Source: an uncultured Verrucomicrobia subdivision 3 bacterium
Lineage (GTDB): Bacteria; Verrucomicrobiota; Verrucomicrobiae; Limisphaerales; UBA11358
Reading direction: 5' to 3'
DNA length: 29,913 nt
Assembly (NCBI GenBank): GCA_903847285.1
Contig: CAINDH010000174.1
Location: 1 to 29,913, forward strand
Numbering within the stretch: position 1 is the first letter of the stretch; each line of letters begins with the position of its first letter. This document shows, in pieces, positions 1 through 8,510 of this stretch. A model generated the notes under the pieces. That model saw only the letters and a program-made list of their open reading frames with translations, was not told the DNA's origin and did no database searches. The translations under genes were made by a program, and so were the position numbers.

Positions 1-14
1 AGGAAGTGAGTGTA

Positions 15-212
15 ATGACAGAGATTAAACTGAAAAAAGGCGAACCCGTTGACCGTGCGTTGCGTCGGCTTAAGAAAAAAGTCGATCGCGAAGGCACGCT
101 TAAGAACGTGCGCGCGCGCCGGCAATTTGAAAAGCCGTCCGCCGTCCGCCGTCGCAAGGAAAAAGTCGCCCGTTTCTCCGCCATGCTTTCCGCACGCCAT
201 GCTGATGACTAG
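15..212 (+). CDS. rpsU: 30S ribosomal protein S21
   Basis: Small basic protein of the 30S ribosomal subunit, 65 residues, matching the usual S21 length of about 60-70. The sequence opens with MTEIKLKKGEPVDRALRRLK, the characteristic S21 N-terminus (x-V-x-x-G-E-x-x-x-x-A-L-R-R), followed by a lysine/arginine-rich helical body containing RRQFEKPSAVRRRK. I chose the ATG at 15 rather than an in-frame GTG at 6 because AGGAAG at 1-6 is a good Shine-Dalgarno sequence eight bases before it. A rho-independent terminator follows at 233-268, so it is the last, or only, gene of its transcript. Anything upstream lies outside the window. Confidence 0.95.
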   Translation: MTEIKLKKGEPVDRALRRLKKKVDREGTLKNVRARRQFEKPSAVRRRKEKVARFSAMLSARHADD

Positions 213-232
213 GCTGTGATTTGCTTTCCCAC

Positions 233-268
233 GCCGGGCGTGTCCGCTAGGATGCGCCCGGCTTTTTT
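233..268 (+). terminator. rho-independent terminator of rpsU
   Basis: GCCGGGCG at 233-240 pairs perfectly with CGCCCGGC at 255-262 across a 14-base loop and is followed immediately by six T at 263-268. This is a textbook intrinsic terminator. The last T is directly adjacent to the ATG of the next gene at 269. Confidence 0.9.
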
Positions 269-1180
269 ATGTATTCGTTTTCAACCTGCTGGAATTCTGC
301 GCGCCACACCGATGGCCGGCCGATGCTCCGCGAAATTCGCGACCTGGGTTTCAGCCACGCCGAATTGAGCCACGGCATACGCATTAGCCTAATGCCGGGC
401 ATCCTCGATGCGGTGAAGGCGGACGAGATCAAGATTTCTACCCTGCATAACTTTTGTCCCCTGCCAGTGGGCATTACCGGGCCGTCGCCAAACCTCTACG
501 AGTTTTCCTCCGACCGCGAGCGCGACCGTCAGCTCGCTCTCAAGCACACGCTGACCACGCTGGACTTTGCCGTGCGTGTGGGAGCGCCGCTCGTCGTGCT
601 GCACTTTGGGAGCATGAATCTGAAAGACTACACCGGCAAATTAAAGGAGATGCTCGAACGCGGCAAACGCGGCACGCCGGAATTCCAAAAAGTCGTGGCC
701 GAGGCCAACGCCGCGCGCGAGGCGAAGAAGAAAGGTTTTTACGACCGCTCATGCGATATGCTCCGCGAACTCATCGGTCAGGCGAAATTTCGCGGCCTCA
801 AACTGGGCATTGAAATCCGTGAAGCCGTCGAGGAGCTGCCGCTGGAATCTGATTTCAAGGCGCTACTTACGGAATTTCCGGAGCCGATTTTTTATTGGCA
901 CGACACCGGCCACGCGCAGATCAAGCAAGACTTGGGCTTCATCAACCATGTTGCGCACCTCGCATCGCTAGCAGATCGGCTGGCAGGCTTTCACATCCAT
1001 GACGTGAAAGCTCCCGCGCGCGACCATTTTCCGCCTGGCGGTGGCGACATTGATTTCGCGTCGCTAAAACCGTTTGTGAAGCCGGAGCACATCAAGGTGT
1101 TCGAGTTGAGCCCCAAGGTTCCGCTCGACTCCGTGACCCGCAGCATCGCGCATTTGAAACGGATTTGGGGCGAGGAGTGA
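269..1180 (+). CDS. sugar phosphate isomerase/epimerase-like TIM-barrel protein
   Basis: A 303-residue protein of the xylose isomerase-like / AP endonuclease 2 TIM-barrel superfamily, whose members usually bind divalent metals and isomerise or epimerise sugars. Barrel-strand signatures include ELSHGIR (residues 32-38), TLHNFCPLPVG with His60, VVLHFGS with His112, LGIEIRE, the HDTGHAQ segment, GFHIHDVKA and a terminal FELSP, which supply His/Glu residues typical of the metal site. The N-terminal MYSFSTCWNS looks like genuine first-strand sequence, so I keep the ATG at 269 even though it directly follows the T-run of the rpsU terminator and has no separate Shine-Dalgarno. The next Met, residue 20, would remove the first strand. 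The substrate cannot be told from sequence. The gene is followed by a convergent operon after 18 bases. Confidence 0.8.
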   Translation: MYSFSTCWNSARHTDGRPMLREIRDLGFSHAELSHGIRISLMPGILDAVKADEIKISTLHNFCPLPVGITGPSPNLYEFSSDRERDRQLALKHTLTTLDFAVRVGAPLVVLHFGSMNLKDYTGKLKEMLERGKRGTPEFQKVVAEANAAREAKKKGFYDRSCDMLRELIGQAKFRGLKLGIEIREAVEELPLESDFKALLTEFPEPIFYWHDTGHAQIKQDLGFINHVAHLASLADRLAGFHIHDVKAPARDHFPPGGGDIDFASLKPFVKPEHIKVFELSPKVPLDSVTRSIAHLKRIWGEE

Positions 1181-1198
1181 AATGCTGATAAAATATTT

Positions 1199-1789
1199 TT
1201 ACCGCGTTACCTGATCATCAAACGTCCAGAGTTTGCGGTCTTCACCGGCGGAGCGGATTTCCATTTCTTTGCTGGAAACCTGATGAAAGAAAAATGGGGT
1301 TCCCCAGCCATCCAGCAATTCACCTTTGTCGTTCGTGCGCAGGCCGGACTCTTCGGTGATGAACGAGACTTGCTTTGGATTCTTGCCCATCAAGGCGGCG
1401 GTGATTTCTGAGTTTTCACCCACGGGGTTTTCGCCGAAGCGGTCATGGTAGTTGTGAATCACCACTCGGGCGTTGTCTATAATGGTAAGCGGCGGCAGCG
1501 GCGCATCAGTTAATGGCTCGGCGGGTGCAGGGAGAAGGCTGTTAAGGTTGGTGCGGATTAGCTGGGTGGGTATGTCTTGGTTGGTCGTGCTTGTTTTCTC
1601 TACACCCCGACCTTCTGCTTCGGAAAGGGGGAAATGGGGATTTTGAGTCGGGGCACTTGGTAAAACGTCGTTTGTTGCCGCCACAATTGAAACGAACTGC
1701 GTCGAGCTTTTCGTTCCGAAGACGAGTAGCGTCAAAATACCTAGGGCGAGGGCGAGAGTGACAACGATGACGACGGCCAAATTTTTCAT
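1199..1789 (-). CDS. membrane-anchored protein with type II secretion GspG-like C-terminus
   Basis: A 196-residue protein with one N-terminal hydrophobic segment (residues 4-24, rich in V, A, L), a low-complexity Pro/Thr/Asn linker to about residue 100, and a C-terminal domain. The domain ends with DGWGTPFFF (about 160-168), then MEIRSAGEDRKLWTFDD, which resembles the C-terminal beta region of major pseudopilins (D-x-W-G-x-P and I-x-S-x-G-x-D). The usual prepilin peptidase site (G followed by FTLxE) is not visible, so it may be a membrane-tethered relative rather than a processed pseudopilin. The start is the ATG at 1789, which shares ATGA with the stop of the DUF1501 gene, indicating translational coupling. 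A longer frame reaching 1921 only overlaps the upstream gene. Function unknown; it probably works with the two exported proteins encoded before it. Confidence 0.7.
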   Translation of the reverse strand: MKNLAVVIVVTLALALGILTLLVFGTKSSTQFVSIVAATNDVLPSAPTQNPHFPLSEAEGRGVEKTSTTNQDIPTQLIRTNLNSLLPAPAEPLTDAPLPPLTIIDNARVVIHNYHDRFGENPVGENSEITAALMGKNPKQVSFITEESGLRTNDKGELLDGWGTPFFFHQVSSKEMEIRSAGEDRKLWTFDDQVTR

Positions 1790-3273
1790 CAGATGAATCC
1801 AAGGTTTGGCGTAGAAAAGCGGCCAATGTTCGGGAAGACGCTGGAAAGATTTCCGCTGTCCACGCCGAACCATGACGCGAGCGTGGCAAAATACTGATCG
1901 GTGGCGGTGGTTGGAATCCAACGGCCGGTGCTAGTGTCGTCTGGGCCATTGACGGTAAGCGTCGGGAATTTTCCGTAGGTTTGGCCGCCGTGAACCGCGC
2001 CGCCGCAGATGAGGTGATGGCTGCCCCAGCCGTGATCGCTGCCTTGGCCGTTGCCGGGAAACGTGCGCCCAAAATCGCTGGAGGTGAACTGCGTCACGTT
2101 GTTCGCCAGGCCGAGCTGCTCCATCGCGCGCTGAAAGGTCAGCATTGATTGACTCAATTCTGCGAGCAGATTGGCGTGCGCGCCGATGATCACGTTGTTT
2201 GGTGAGCCAGCGGTGTAATTGGTCTGGCCGCTGTGCAAATCGTAGCCGCCGACTTGGCAGAAAAAAATCTGACGTTTCATACCAAAGCCGCCACTGGCCG
2301 CCGCGCGACTGCCAGCCTCGATGAGTCGAGCAACCATTTTCAACTGTGCGCTCAAGGAGGAATTATTTACGGTGCCGCCGTTTGGCACGACGATGCTGGT
2401 TGCGAACGGCGTGGTCCAATAGTTTGATGCGGCGGTGGCAGCAATAGCGTTATTGAGCAACGTGCCGGTGTTGATGGAGTGTCCGGCGACGCCAGCATAC
2501 GCGCTCGTCTGCAAATTTCCATAGGGCAGGCCAAGGATGTTCGTGAGCGCGGCGAGGCGGGCGCCGGTGACACCTTGCAACGCAATCGCGCCGCTGGTGG
2601 ACACGGCATATTGCGAGACGACGTTCCCAATTTCAAATGTGTTCGCCCCGGCGATGGAGACAGAAAGTGAAATGGAGTTGGCGGTATTGGCGGCGTTCAG
2701 CAGATCAGCGCAACGTCCGCCCCAACCAGTGAGCGGCTGCTGGTCAGGGATGGAAGTTTGCCATTGTGTGACCTGATCAGAGTGGGAGAAAAGCTGCGGC
2801 GGTTTGGTGACGCTATTGGTCTGATACTGCGCGCGGGTCATCGGATAAACAAGCGTGCCGACGTTGAAAAGTGGCGCCAGCTTGCCCTCGTTGAAGAGCG
2901 TGGCGAGTTCCGGGCAGGCGGGATGCACGCCGAAGGTGTGACCGGCGGCGTCTACATAATTATTAGAGGTGCCTGGCGTCTGCAGGTTGAAAAGCGCGCC
3001 CTGCGGCAGCGCGATAACGGGCGTGCGGATGCTGGAGTAATTGTTGTATTCCGAGGTGACGGTGGGAACGATGAGATTGTTTGAGTCATTGCCGCCAGCT
3101 AGAAAAATACAGACGAGCGCCTTGTAGTCGCTGATGTTTGACTGGGCGACGGCGGCGTTCATATAACGCAGGTCGCGGATGGCCGAGCTCATGGCCACCG
3201 TGCCGACGGCGGCGCAGGCGGCGCGCCGGATGAACTCCCTTCGTGAGTATGCTTGAAATTCTTTTTCGTTCAT
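1789..3273 (-). CDS. DUF1501 domain protein, Tat-exported
   Basis: A 494-residue DUF1501 family protein (alkaline-phosphatase-superfamily-like). The N-terminus SRREFIRRAACAAVG (residues 10-24) has paired arginines and a hydrophobic stretch, fitting a twin-arginine signal. Family-typical segments are ALVCIFLAGGNDSNNLIVP near residue 51, FGVHPACPEL, LFSHSDQVTQWQT, and near the C-terminus SSDFGRTFPGNGQGSDHGWG followed by HHLICGGAVHGG. The DFGRT and DHGWG motifs carry the conserved Asp/His residues. In planctomycetes and Verrucomicrobia such genes stand next to DUF1800 genes, as here: its start is five bases after the stop of the 1675-residue DUF1800 gene, and its stop overlaps the next start. 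The reaction is not established. Likely periplasmic or surface located. Confidence 0.9.
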   Translation of the reverse strand: MNEKEFQAYSRREFIRRAACAAVGTVAMSSAIRDLRYMNAAVAQSNISDYKALVCIFLAGGNDSNNLIVPTVTSEYNNYSSIRTPVIALPQGALFNLQTPGTSNNYVDAAGHTFGVHPACPELATLFNEGKLAPLFNVGTLVYPMTRAQYQTNSVTKPPQLFSHSDQVTQWQTSIPDQQPLTGWGGRCADLLNAANTANSISLSVSIAGANTFEIGNVVSQYAVSTSGAIALQGVTGARLAALTNILGLPYGNLQTSAYAGVAGHSINTGTLLNNAIAATAASNYWTTPFATSIVVPNGGTVNNSSLSAQLKMVARLIEAGSRAAASGGFGMKRQIFFCQVGGYDLHSGQTNYTAGSPNNVIIGAHANLLAELSQSMLTFQRAMEQLGLANNVTQFTSSDFGRTFPGNGQGSDHGWGSHHLICGGAVHGGQTYGKFPTLTVNGPDDTSTGRWIPTTATDQYFATLASWFGVDSGNLSSVFPNIGRFSTPNLGFI

Positions 3274-3278
3274 AAAAA

Positions 3279-6200
3279 TTATCTTTGGATAGTGAAGTCG
3301 GGCGAGGCGGTAATGAGGTGAACCGCGGCGCGCACACGGTCGCGGATTTGCGTTTGAGTAGGCGGGGCGCTGAAAGGAAAGTTCACCGTGTTCGTGACGT
3401 AGTTGACGATGCTAGTCTTGGCGGCGGCAGACAATTGACCGGCGAGGAGGAGTGAATTCATGTTATCGACCAGCGCGGGGATGCCGGTGGATGCGGCGTA
3501 GTTGGTCGTCATCCACGGACCGAGATCCATCACGATGTCGCCGTCGCCGGCAGTGAAGCTTGAGAGGCCGTTCGTATTAGCACTGTTGGCGTTACTGGCG
3601 CTGTTCGTGAGGATGCCGCTGGCGAGAAAGTTCATCTGCAACGCCACGCTGGTGTCCGACGTGAGCTGGAATTCAGGTGTGTCCAAACCCGCCGCCGACA
3701 ACGCACCGGGAAACGCGTAGTCGGGGAAAAAGAAATTGAACACGGTGTTCGGGCTTAAAGGTGATTGCGAGAGATTGTAGGTCGCACCGTTGTCGGTGTA
3801 GCCGAGCACCCAGGTGCTCCAGGAAATGGTAGCGATGCCGGAACGAGTCAGTGGTGGCGGCGGCGAGCCCAGTGGATAGAGATTGAAGCCGCTCTGCGTC
3901 GTGTTATTGGCGTTGGCCAGAAAAGTGAAATGTTTAGAGTCAATTACGCTGCTGACGGAGTAAATGTTCGGCGTGAGTAGAACGCCATTGCCAGGAATAT
4001 AAAACAACTCGTTGGAACTCAGCCCATGGGCAGCGGCACAACTGACGGTGACGACGTTGCCGCCGCTTTGCACGTAACCGGCGGCGGTAAGCCTTGGCAT
4101 CACACAAATCCCGGCACTGCTGGCAGTGTTGGTGGTGGCGATCGTAAACTGGTTGCCATTAGGAGCTGAGAGGATTTGATACCGCTTAGTTACCCCGCTG
4201 CCAGTCGCGAATACGACATAGCAAAGGTCGTCAGCAAGCAGCCCATGTCCACTGATGTTCACGGTGATGATCCCGTTGGTCTGAGTATAGGTGCCCGACA
4301 AAAGGTTCGGACAATTGACGGTAAAAGTATTCGTTCCGGTGTAGGTGGCGGTGTAACTCTGATTGGGAGGCGCGGGATTGCTCGAAGTGTCCGTGAAACT
4401 CACGTTCACGACGTCACCGTTGTTCAGCCGGTGCGGCGCAGGGGTGGTGATGGTGATGAGCTGGCTGCCGGTTTCGGAATAGGTGCCGGTCTGACTGGAC
4501 GGCGATGGGAATGCACGCGCCACCGCCGTTACGCGCAGCAGCGGCTCGCGTTGTTTGCCGAAGGTTGGCTGGGCGAGCAGCGCGGAACTCCGCGCTTCGT
4601 AGTCGAGGAGGATTGCCTTCACTACCGCCGACATATCGCCACGAACCCCGTTGCCGTTGTCATTAAATTTTTGCACGACACGGTAAAGATAAGCTCGGCT
4701 TGGGTTGCTTGTGACCAGGCGCTGAATGAGCTGGCGGCAGATGAACGGACCCACGTTCGGGTGCATGTAGATGGAATCAAACGCCTGCTCCAAGTCCTGC
4801 GTGCAGTAATTATCATTCGTGCTGGTGGAGGCGACCAGCGCATTGCCGTAAGCGGCCGGCAACACGACGTTATCAAGCACCAGTTTGTTCGTGAGGTCGT
4901 GATGCGATGGCACGAGCACCATCTGGTTGGTGTAATTTACAGCCGGGCTGAAGCCGGTGGGCAAACGTCCGCTCGACTGATTTGTTTGGTAATAGTTCCA
5001 GCCGGTGAACGTCTGCGCGAAACCGTTGATGACATTTTGATCGTAGGTCGGCACCAGGTTGCCGGCGGAATTCAAGATGAGCGAGCCGTCCGGCCACAAC
5101 CGGTTGAGGCCGATGGAAAACAACTGGTTGATCTCGCGCGCATAATTTTCATTCGCGTGTGTGCCTGCTACGATGTTGCCCTTGTCGTTGCCTTGCATGT
5201 TGAGATAGATGCCCATCGCAGGGGAAAGCGTGACGGATTTGAGCAGCGAGCGGAAATTTCCGAACGCATTGTCTAGCAGCACGTCGTAATAGTAAGCGAG
5301 CGCGTCGGAATGGTCTTGCAACGAACCGCTCTCGGAGGCGACAAGAATTTCGCTAAAAGCAAACGCCACGCGCTGCCGCAACTGGTCAGGCGCGGTCACG
5401 GCATTCTGCCACCACGATCCAAACCAAAGGCTGCTCGGCAACGGGTTTGAGGGATCCGCGCTCTTATTTGTCAGCACGATGCCGAGGTTGTGCGTGACCG
5501 GTAGTGAAAGTTGCGCGTTGATCCAATTCGAGTAGCCGAGCGAATTCACGTTGGCTATTTCAGCGAGGCTTGGGCCGAATGTCGCCTGCGTTAAGAAACG
5601 CGATGCGCCGTTTGTCGTGTTGGAATCATCCGTCCACGCGGGCGGGGCAGGGGGCGCAGTGAAAGTTTGCGAACCGCCTACGAGCGTGAAGTGACCGGCG
5701 ATTTCACCCGCCGGATTCGCCGCCGTCTGAATGACGATGGAACATTTGCCCTCGGTGATTGCTTCTTGAATATCCGCCACCGAGAGCGAGCCGGATGCGG
5801 TTATCGGCCAGAGATAAGTGCCGTCAGCCTGCGGTGTCGCAGCGGCGATATCGTAGACAAGTGTCGTCGGGCTGATCGGGTCAATATAGATATGATCAAC
5901 GTGCGAGCCCGGAATGCCCGTCAACGAATAGCTCAGCACCGCCGTCCCGCCGTTAGCCGCTACACGCAAAGTCGCCGAACCGACCGCCGTGCTGCTCACG
6001 CCAGGCATGGCAAGCATGTTCGCCGTGTAAAGTGTGCCGGGAATGGTGACGGCAAGCGGTGTAAAATAGCGCGAGAGCAGGTAGCTTGGCGTGATGCCTG
6101 CCGGAAGCGAGTTTGTGCCAAACGGATCTTGCAGCCAGCCGACCGCCCAGTGGTCATTCGTGCCGACGCCAGCTTTGTGCAGAACTTCGAGGTAATATTT

Positions 6201-8306
6201 TTGGCCTGCGACCAACGTGAGCCAGCCGGACTGTTGCTCGGATTGCAGGTTCCACTGGCGCGGCGAAGTTCCATTCTGGCCGATGACTGTCGGATTGTTC
6301 GTTGGCATGACCCAGCAGCGGAGAATTTTGTTTGCCGGCTCAATGTCGTCCGAAATCCAAAGCTGTGCGGAGTCACTGCCCGCGATCCAGAAATAATAAT
6401 TTGCCGTGGCGGGGGCGGTGAAGTAGCCGCGCACGCGTTCGCCGTAATTGTCCCCATAGTTCGTGATGCCATCCAATCCGCCGAAGGCGCCAGTGATGTT
6501 CGGCGCAGTATCAACTGGTATGTCGGAAATATTGATGCCGGAAATGTTCGTCCAGACCTCGCGCGACAACGCGCTGCCGGTGTCGAAGATGGAAACGTTC
6601 ACCACCGATGCGCTGACGCCAATCGCGTTGCTCGCGGTGAGCGGCACTTGATAATTGCCTGCGAGTAACGGGGTGCCGCTCATGATGCCGTTCGTGGGAT
6701 TGAAGCCGATTCCCGGCGGCAGATTCGTGGCGCTCAATCGTAGCGGAGTGTTTGCTGCAGAAACTGTAAAGCTAAACGGCTGACCGACAAAGCCCACCGC
6801 TGTCAGTGAACTCGTGATCGTCGGCAAGGCGTTGGTGCTGCCGCCGCCAAGACTGTTTGTTGGATAGAGCCGGTTGGCCGGGATAAGTTGCTTGGATTGA
6901 TTTGGACTAAACCAGTAGAGATGCACCTGACCAACACCGCCGTTTTGCAGATACTCCAATTTGATGTTGTAGCGCACACCGCCTTGCAGGGTGATGGTGT
7001 TCGTCCAGTCCACGACGCTCTGCGAAACCCATTTATCAATCAGCAACTGATCGTTGACCCAGAGCTTGACGCCGTCGTCCGAGCGCACGTCAAAATAATA
7101 CATCTCAGAATACTGCGGCACGATCTGCCCGGTCCAACGCACGGAGTAAAGGCCGTTGCTCAAGTTTGGTGATGAGCCGTTGGTCCAAGTGTAGTCAATC
7201 ACGGGGTCCACCCGGGTGAGGAAAAGATTGGTGGCGTTGAAATTGGTCGTGCTGGCGTAAGTCAAATTGGCGTTCGTGAAATACTGGGCGAGCAAGCCGG
7301 TGCCATTCACTGTGGGCGAAGGGTAGATGACCACGCTAGCGTTGCTGGCGGTGCCGACGGAATATTTTGAGCCCTGTGACAAACGGACTTGGGCGATGAC
7401 GGGAGCGAGCAAGTTCGTGTTCGCCAGAGGTGTGACGGTAAGCGTTTTGGAAATTGTTCCTGCTGGAAGCGTGATGGAGCGCGCCATCGTGACGTGATCC
7501 GTGCCTTCAACGGCATAGCCCGCGCCCTGCCCACCGAGTGTGAAGTTGACGGTGAGCGGATTCAGCGCGAAGCCGCCGCGAGTGAAAGTGAACACACCGA
7601 GGTCGGTTGCGGACGAACCGGGGTCCGGCTCAACCGTCGCCGGATCGGTGGCGGTGACGGTGATGACGTTCTGCTGCGCGAGCTTGTTCGTGACGAACGC
7701 CCAGTCGAGCATCGCGTTGCCGTTGCTGTCGAGCGTGGCGTTGCTCAAGGCGTTGCTGGGGTCGAGGCCGAGCTTGTATTCTTCCCAGTCGTTCACGCCG
7801 TCGCCGTCCGAATCCACATCGGAAATCGCGACGCGGTAAAATTTCATTGCGTAGCTCGGCGGTGCGGGGAAATTGAAATTCGTTCCCGCCGTTACCAGCA
7901 CGCTGGTCTCGGTGAGCCAGTTCGTGCTGCCGAGGTTGGTGATGCTTTGGAGCTGATAAAATTTTCCCAGTAGTCCCGATAGCGCGACGCTGCCGTTTGT
8001 GCCGGACAAACCGGCGAGGGAAATTTTCGGGACGGAGGCCGCGCTGTAAGGACTGGTGCCGGCGGTCGCTTCCTGGAGATTGGAAATGCCGTCCCCGTCC
8101 GAGTCCACGTTGGGGTTCACTCCGTTCGTGCCGTAGATGGTTTCCCAAACATCGCTCATGCCGTTTGTGTTGAGGTCAATCCGCTGGGCGTGAACACTCG
8201 CCGCCCCGAGGATGAAAAGAACGGCTACGGCGATGCTCAAAAACAAGGCGGGAAATTTCTGACTCATGGTGTGGCGGGGCATGGTGCTGGTGCGCCTACC
8301 GTGCAT
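3279..8306 (-). CDS. giant multidomain DUF1800 secreted protein
   Basis: A 1675-residue exported protein. Modules, approximately: Sec signal peptide ending in VHAQ (to 41), calcium-binding TSP3-like repeats with DSDGDGISN (68-76) and DSDGDGVNDWEEY (166-178), a Calx-beta-like domain (225-330), a PA14 domain (335-483; RSDDGVKLWVNDQLLID), an Ig-like domain of the LPPGIGFN/GTP type (490-575), a second PA14-like domain (580-745), a CHRD domain (752-880; HVDHIYI, NPAGEIAGHF), and a DUF1800 domain (about 900 to the end; LTQATFGPS, NYAREINQLFSIG). The DUF1800 domain is interrupted at about 1271-1497 by a beta-rich insert. PA14 and CHRD suggest carbohydrate or matrix binding; the DUF1800 reaction is unknown. 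It heads the operon with the DUF1501 gene. The start is uncertain: ATG codons at 8306, 8282 and 8267 are all in frame, and the last gives the most compact signal peptide (MSQKFPALFL). Confidence 0.9.
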   Translation of the reverse strand: MHGRRTSTMPRHTMSQKFPALFLSIAVAVLFILGAASVHAQRIDLNTNGMSDVWETIYGTNGVNPNVDSDGDGISNLQEATAGTSPYSAASVPKISLAGLSGTNGSVALSGLLGKFYQLQSITNLGSTNWLTETSVLVTAGTNFNFPAPPSYAMKFYRVAISDVDSDGDGVNDWEEYKLGLDPSNALSNATLDSNGNAMLDWAFVTNKLAQQNVITVTATDPATVEPDPGSSATDLGVFTFTRGGFALNPLTVNFTLGGQGAGYAVEGTDHVTMARSITLPAGTISKTLTVTPLANTNLLAPVIAQVRLSQGSKYSVGTASNASVVIYPSPTVNGTGLLAQYFTNANLTYASTTNFNATNLFLTRVDPVIDYTWTNGSSPNLSNGLYSVRWTGQIVPQYSEMYYFDVRSDDGVKLWVNDQLLIDKWVSQSVVDWTNTITLQGGVRYNIKLEYLQNGGVGQVHLYWFSPNQSKQLIPANRLYPTNSLGGGSTNALPTITSSLTAVGFVGQPFSFTVSAANTPLRLSATNLPPGIGFNPTNGIMSGTPLLAGNYQVPLTASNAIGVSASVVNVSIFDTGSALSREVWTNISGINISDIPVDTAPNITGAFGGLDGITNYGDNYGERVRGYFTAPATANYYFWIAGSDSAQLWISDDIEPANKILRCWVMPTNNPTVIGQNGTSPRQWNLQSEQQSGWLTLVAGQKYYLEVLHKAGVGTNDHWAVGWLQDPFGTNSLPAGITPSYLLSRYFTPLAVTIPGTLYTANMLAMPGVSSTAVGSATLRVAANGGTAVLSYSLTGIPGSHVDHIYIDPISPTTLVYDIAAATPQADGTYLWPITASGSLSVADIQEAITEGKCSIVIQTAANPAGEIAGHFTLVGGSQTFTAPPAPPAWTDDSNTTNGASRFLTQATFGPSLAEIANVNSLGYSNWINAQLSLPVTHNLGIVLTNKSADPSNPLPSSLWFGSWWQNAVTAPDQLRQRVAFAFSEILVASESGSLQDHSDALAYYYDVLLDNAFGNFRSLLKSVTLSPAMGIYLNMQGNDKGNIVAGTHANENYAREINQLFSIGLNRLWPDGSLILNSAGNLVPTYDQNVINGFAQTFTGWNYYQTNQSSGRLPTGFSPAVNYTNQMVLVPSHHDLTNKLVLDNVVLPAAYGNALVASTSTNDNYCTQDLEQAFDSIYMHPNVGPFICRQLIQRLVTSNPSRAYLYRVVQKFNDNGNGVRGDMSAVVKAILLDYEARSSALLAQPTFGKQREPLLRVTAVARAFPSPSSQTGTYSETGSQLITITTPAPHRLNNGDVVNVSFTDTSSNPAPPNQSYTATYTGTNTFTVNCPNLLSGTYTQTNGIITVNISGHGLLADDLCYVVFATGSGVTKRYQILSAPNGNQFTIATTNTASSAGICVMPRLTAAGYVQSGGNVVTVSCAAAHGLSSNELFYIPGNGVLLTPNIYSVSSVIDSKHFTFLANANNTTQSGFNLYPLGSPPPPLTRSGIATISWSTWVLGYTDNGATYNLSQSPLSPNTVFNFFFPDYAFPGALSAAGLDTPEFQLTSDTSVALQMNFLASGILTNSASNANSANTNGLSSFTAGDGDIVMDLGPWMTTNYAASTGIPALVDNMNSLLLAGQLSAAAKTSIVNYVTNTVNFPFSAPPTQTQIRDRVRAAVHLITASPDFTIQR

Positions 8307-8369
8307 TCGACATGAATAAAAGTCAAGCGGCAGAATTGCAAAACGCCCAATCTTAATGCGGGCTTAATG

Positions 8370-8456
8370 AACCGCCAAGCCGCCAAGAACGCCAGGATAA
8401 GTTTCGGAACAGAATTGAATCTGCTTTTCATTGGCGAACTTGGCGTCTTGGCGGTT
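8370..8456. repeat. dispersed palindromic repeat upstream of purN
   Basis: Left arm 8370-8395 starts AACCGCCAAGCCGCCAAG; right arm 8431-8456 is nearly its reverse complement and ends GTCTTGGCGGTT. The arms match at 22 of 26 positions across a 35-base loop. The sequence could form a long hairpin in RNA or cruciform in DNA. It is read through by an open frame leading into purN, but that frame is the repeat, not purN protein. From memory, similar GCCAAG-rich palindromes recur in Verrucomicrobia and planctomycete genomes; I cannot count copies here. Confidence 0.7.
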
Positions 8457-8510
8457 GATCGTCGTGCTTTCAACTTTGTTTCAGCGCTGCATTCTGCTAT
8501 TCAAATCGCG

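Noticed and set aside
1790..1921. 44-residue extension of the GspG-like protein
   Set aside because: It lies inside the DUF1501 gene in another frame, while the ATG at 1789 starts a proper membrane anchor and overlaps the preceding stop.
4176..5276. Open frame of 366 codons on the + strand opposite the DUF1800 gene
   Set aside because: It lies wholly antisense to a well-supported multidomain gene; its translation is rich in Arg, His and Val with no recognisable motif, as expected from the complement of Asn/Thr/Ser-rich codons.
5667..6668. Open frame of 333 codons on the + strand opposite the CHRD/PA14 part of the DUF1800 gene
   Set aside because: Same reasoning: antisense to recognised domains, Arg-rich composition, no motif.
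8307..8369. TTGACT on the - strand as a -35 box for the DUF1800 operon
   Set aside because: No acceptable -10 box lies about 17 bases downstream, so I do not call a promoter.
8367..8510. N-terminal extension of PurN by 48 residues
   Set aside because: The extension is encoded by the palindromic repeat and spacer; PurN homology begins at the GTG at 8511.
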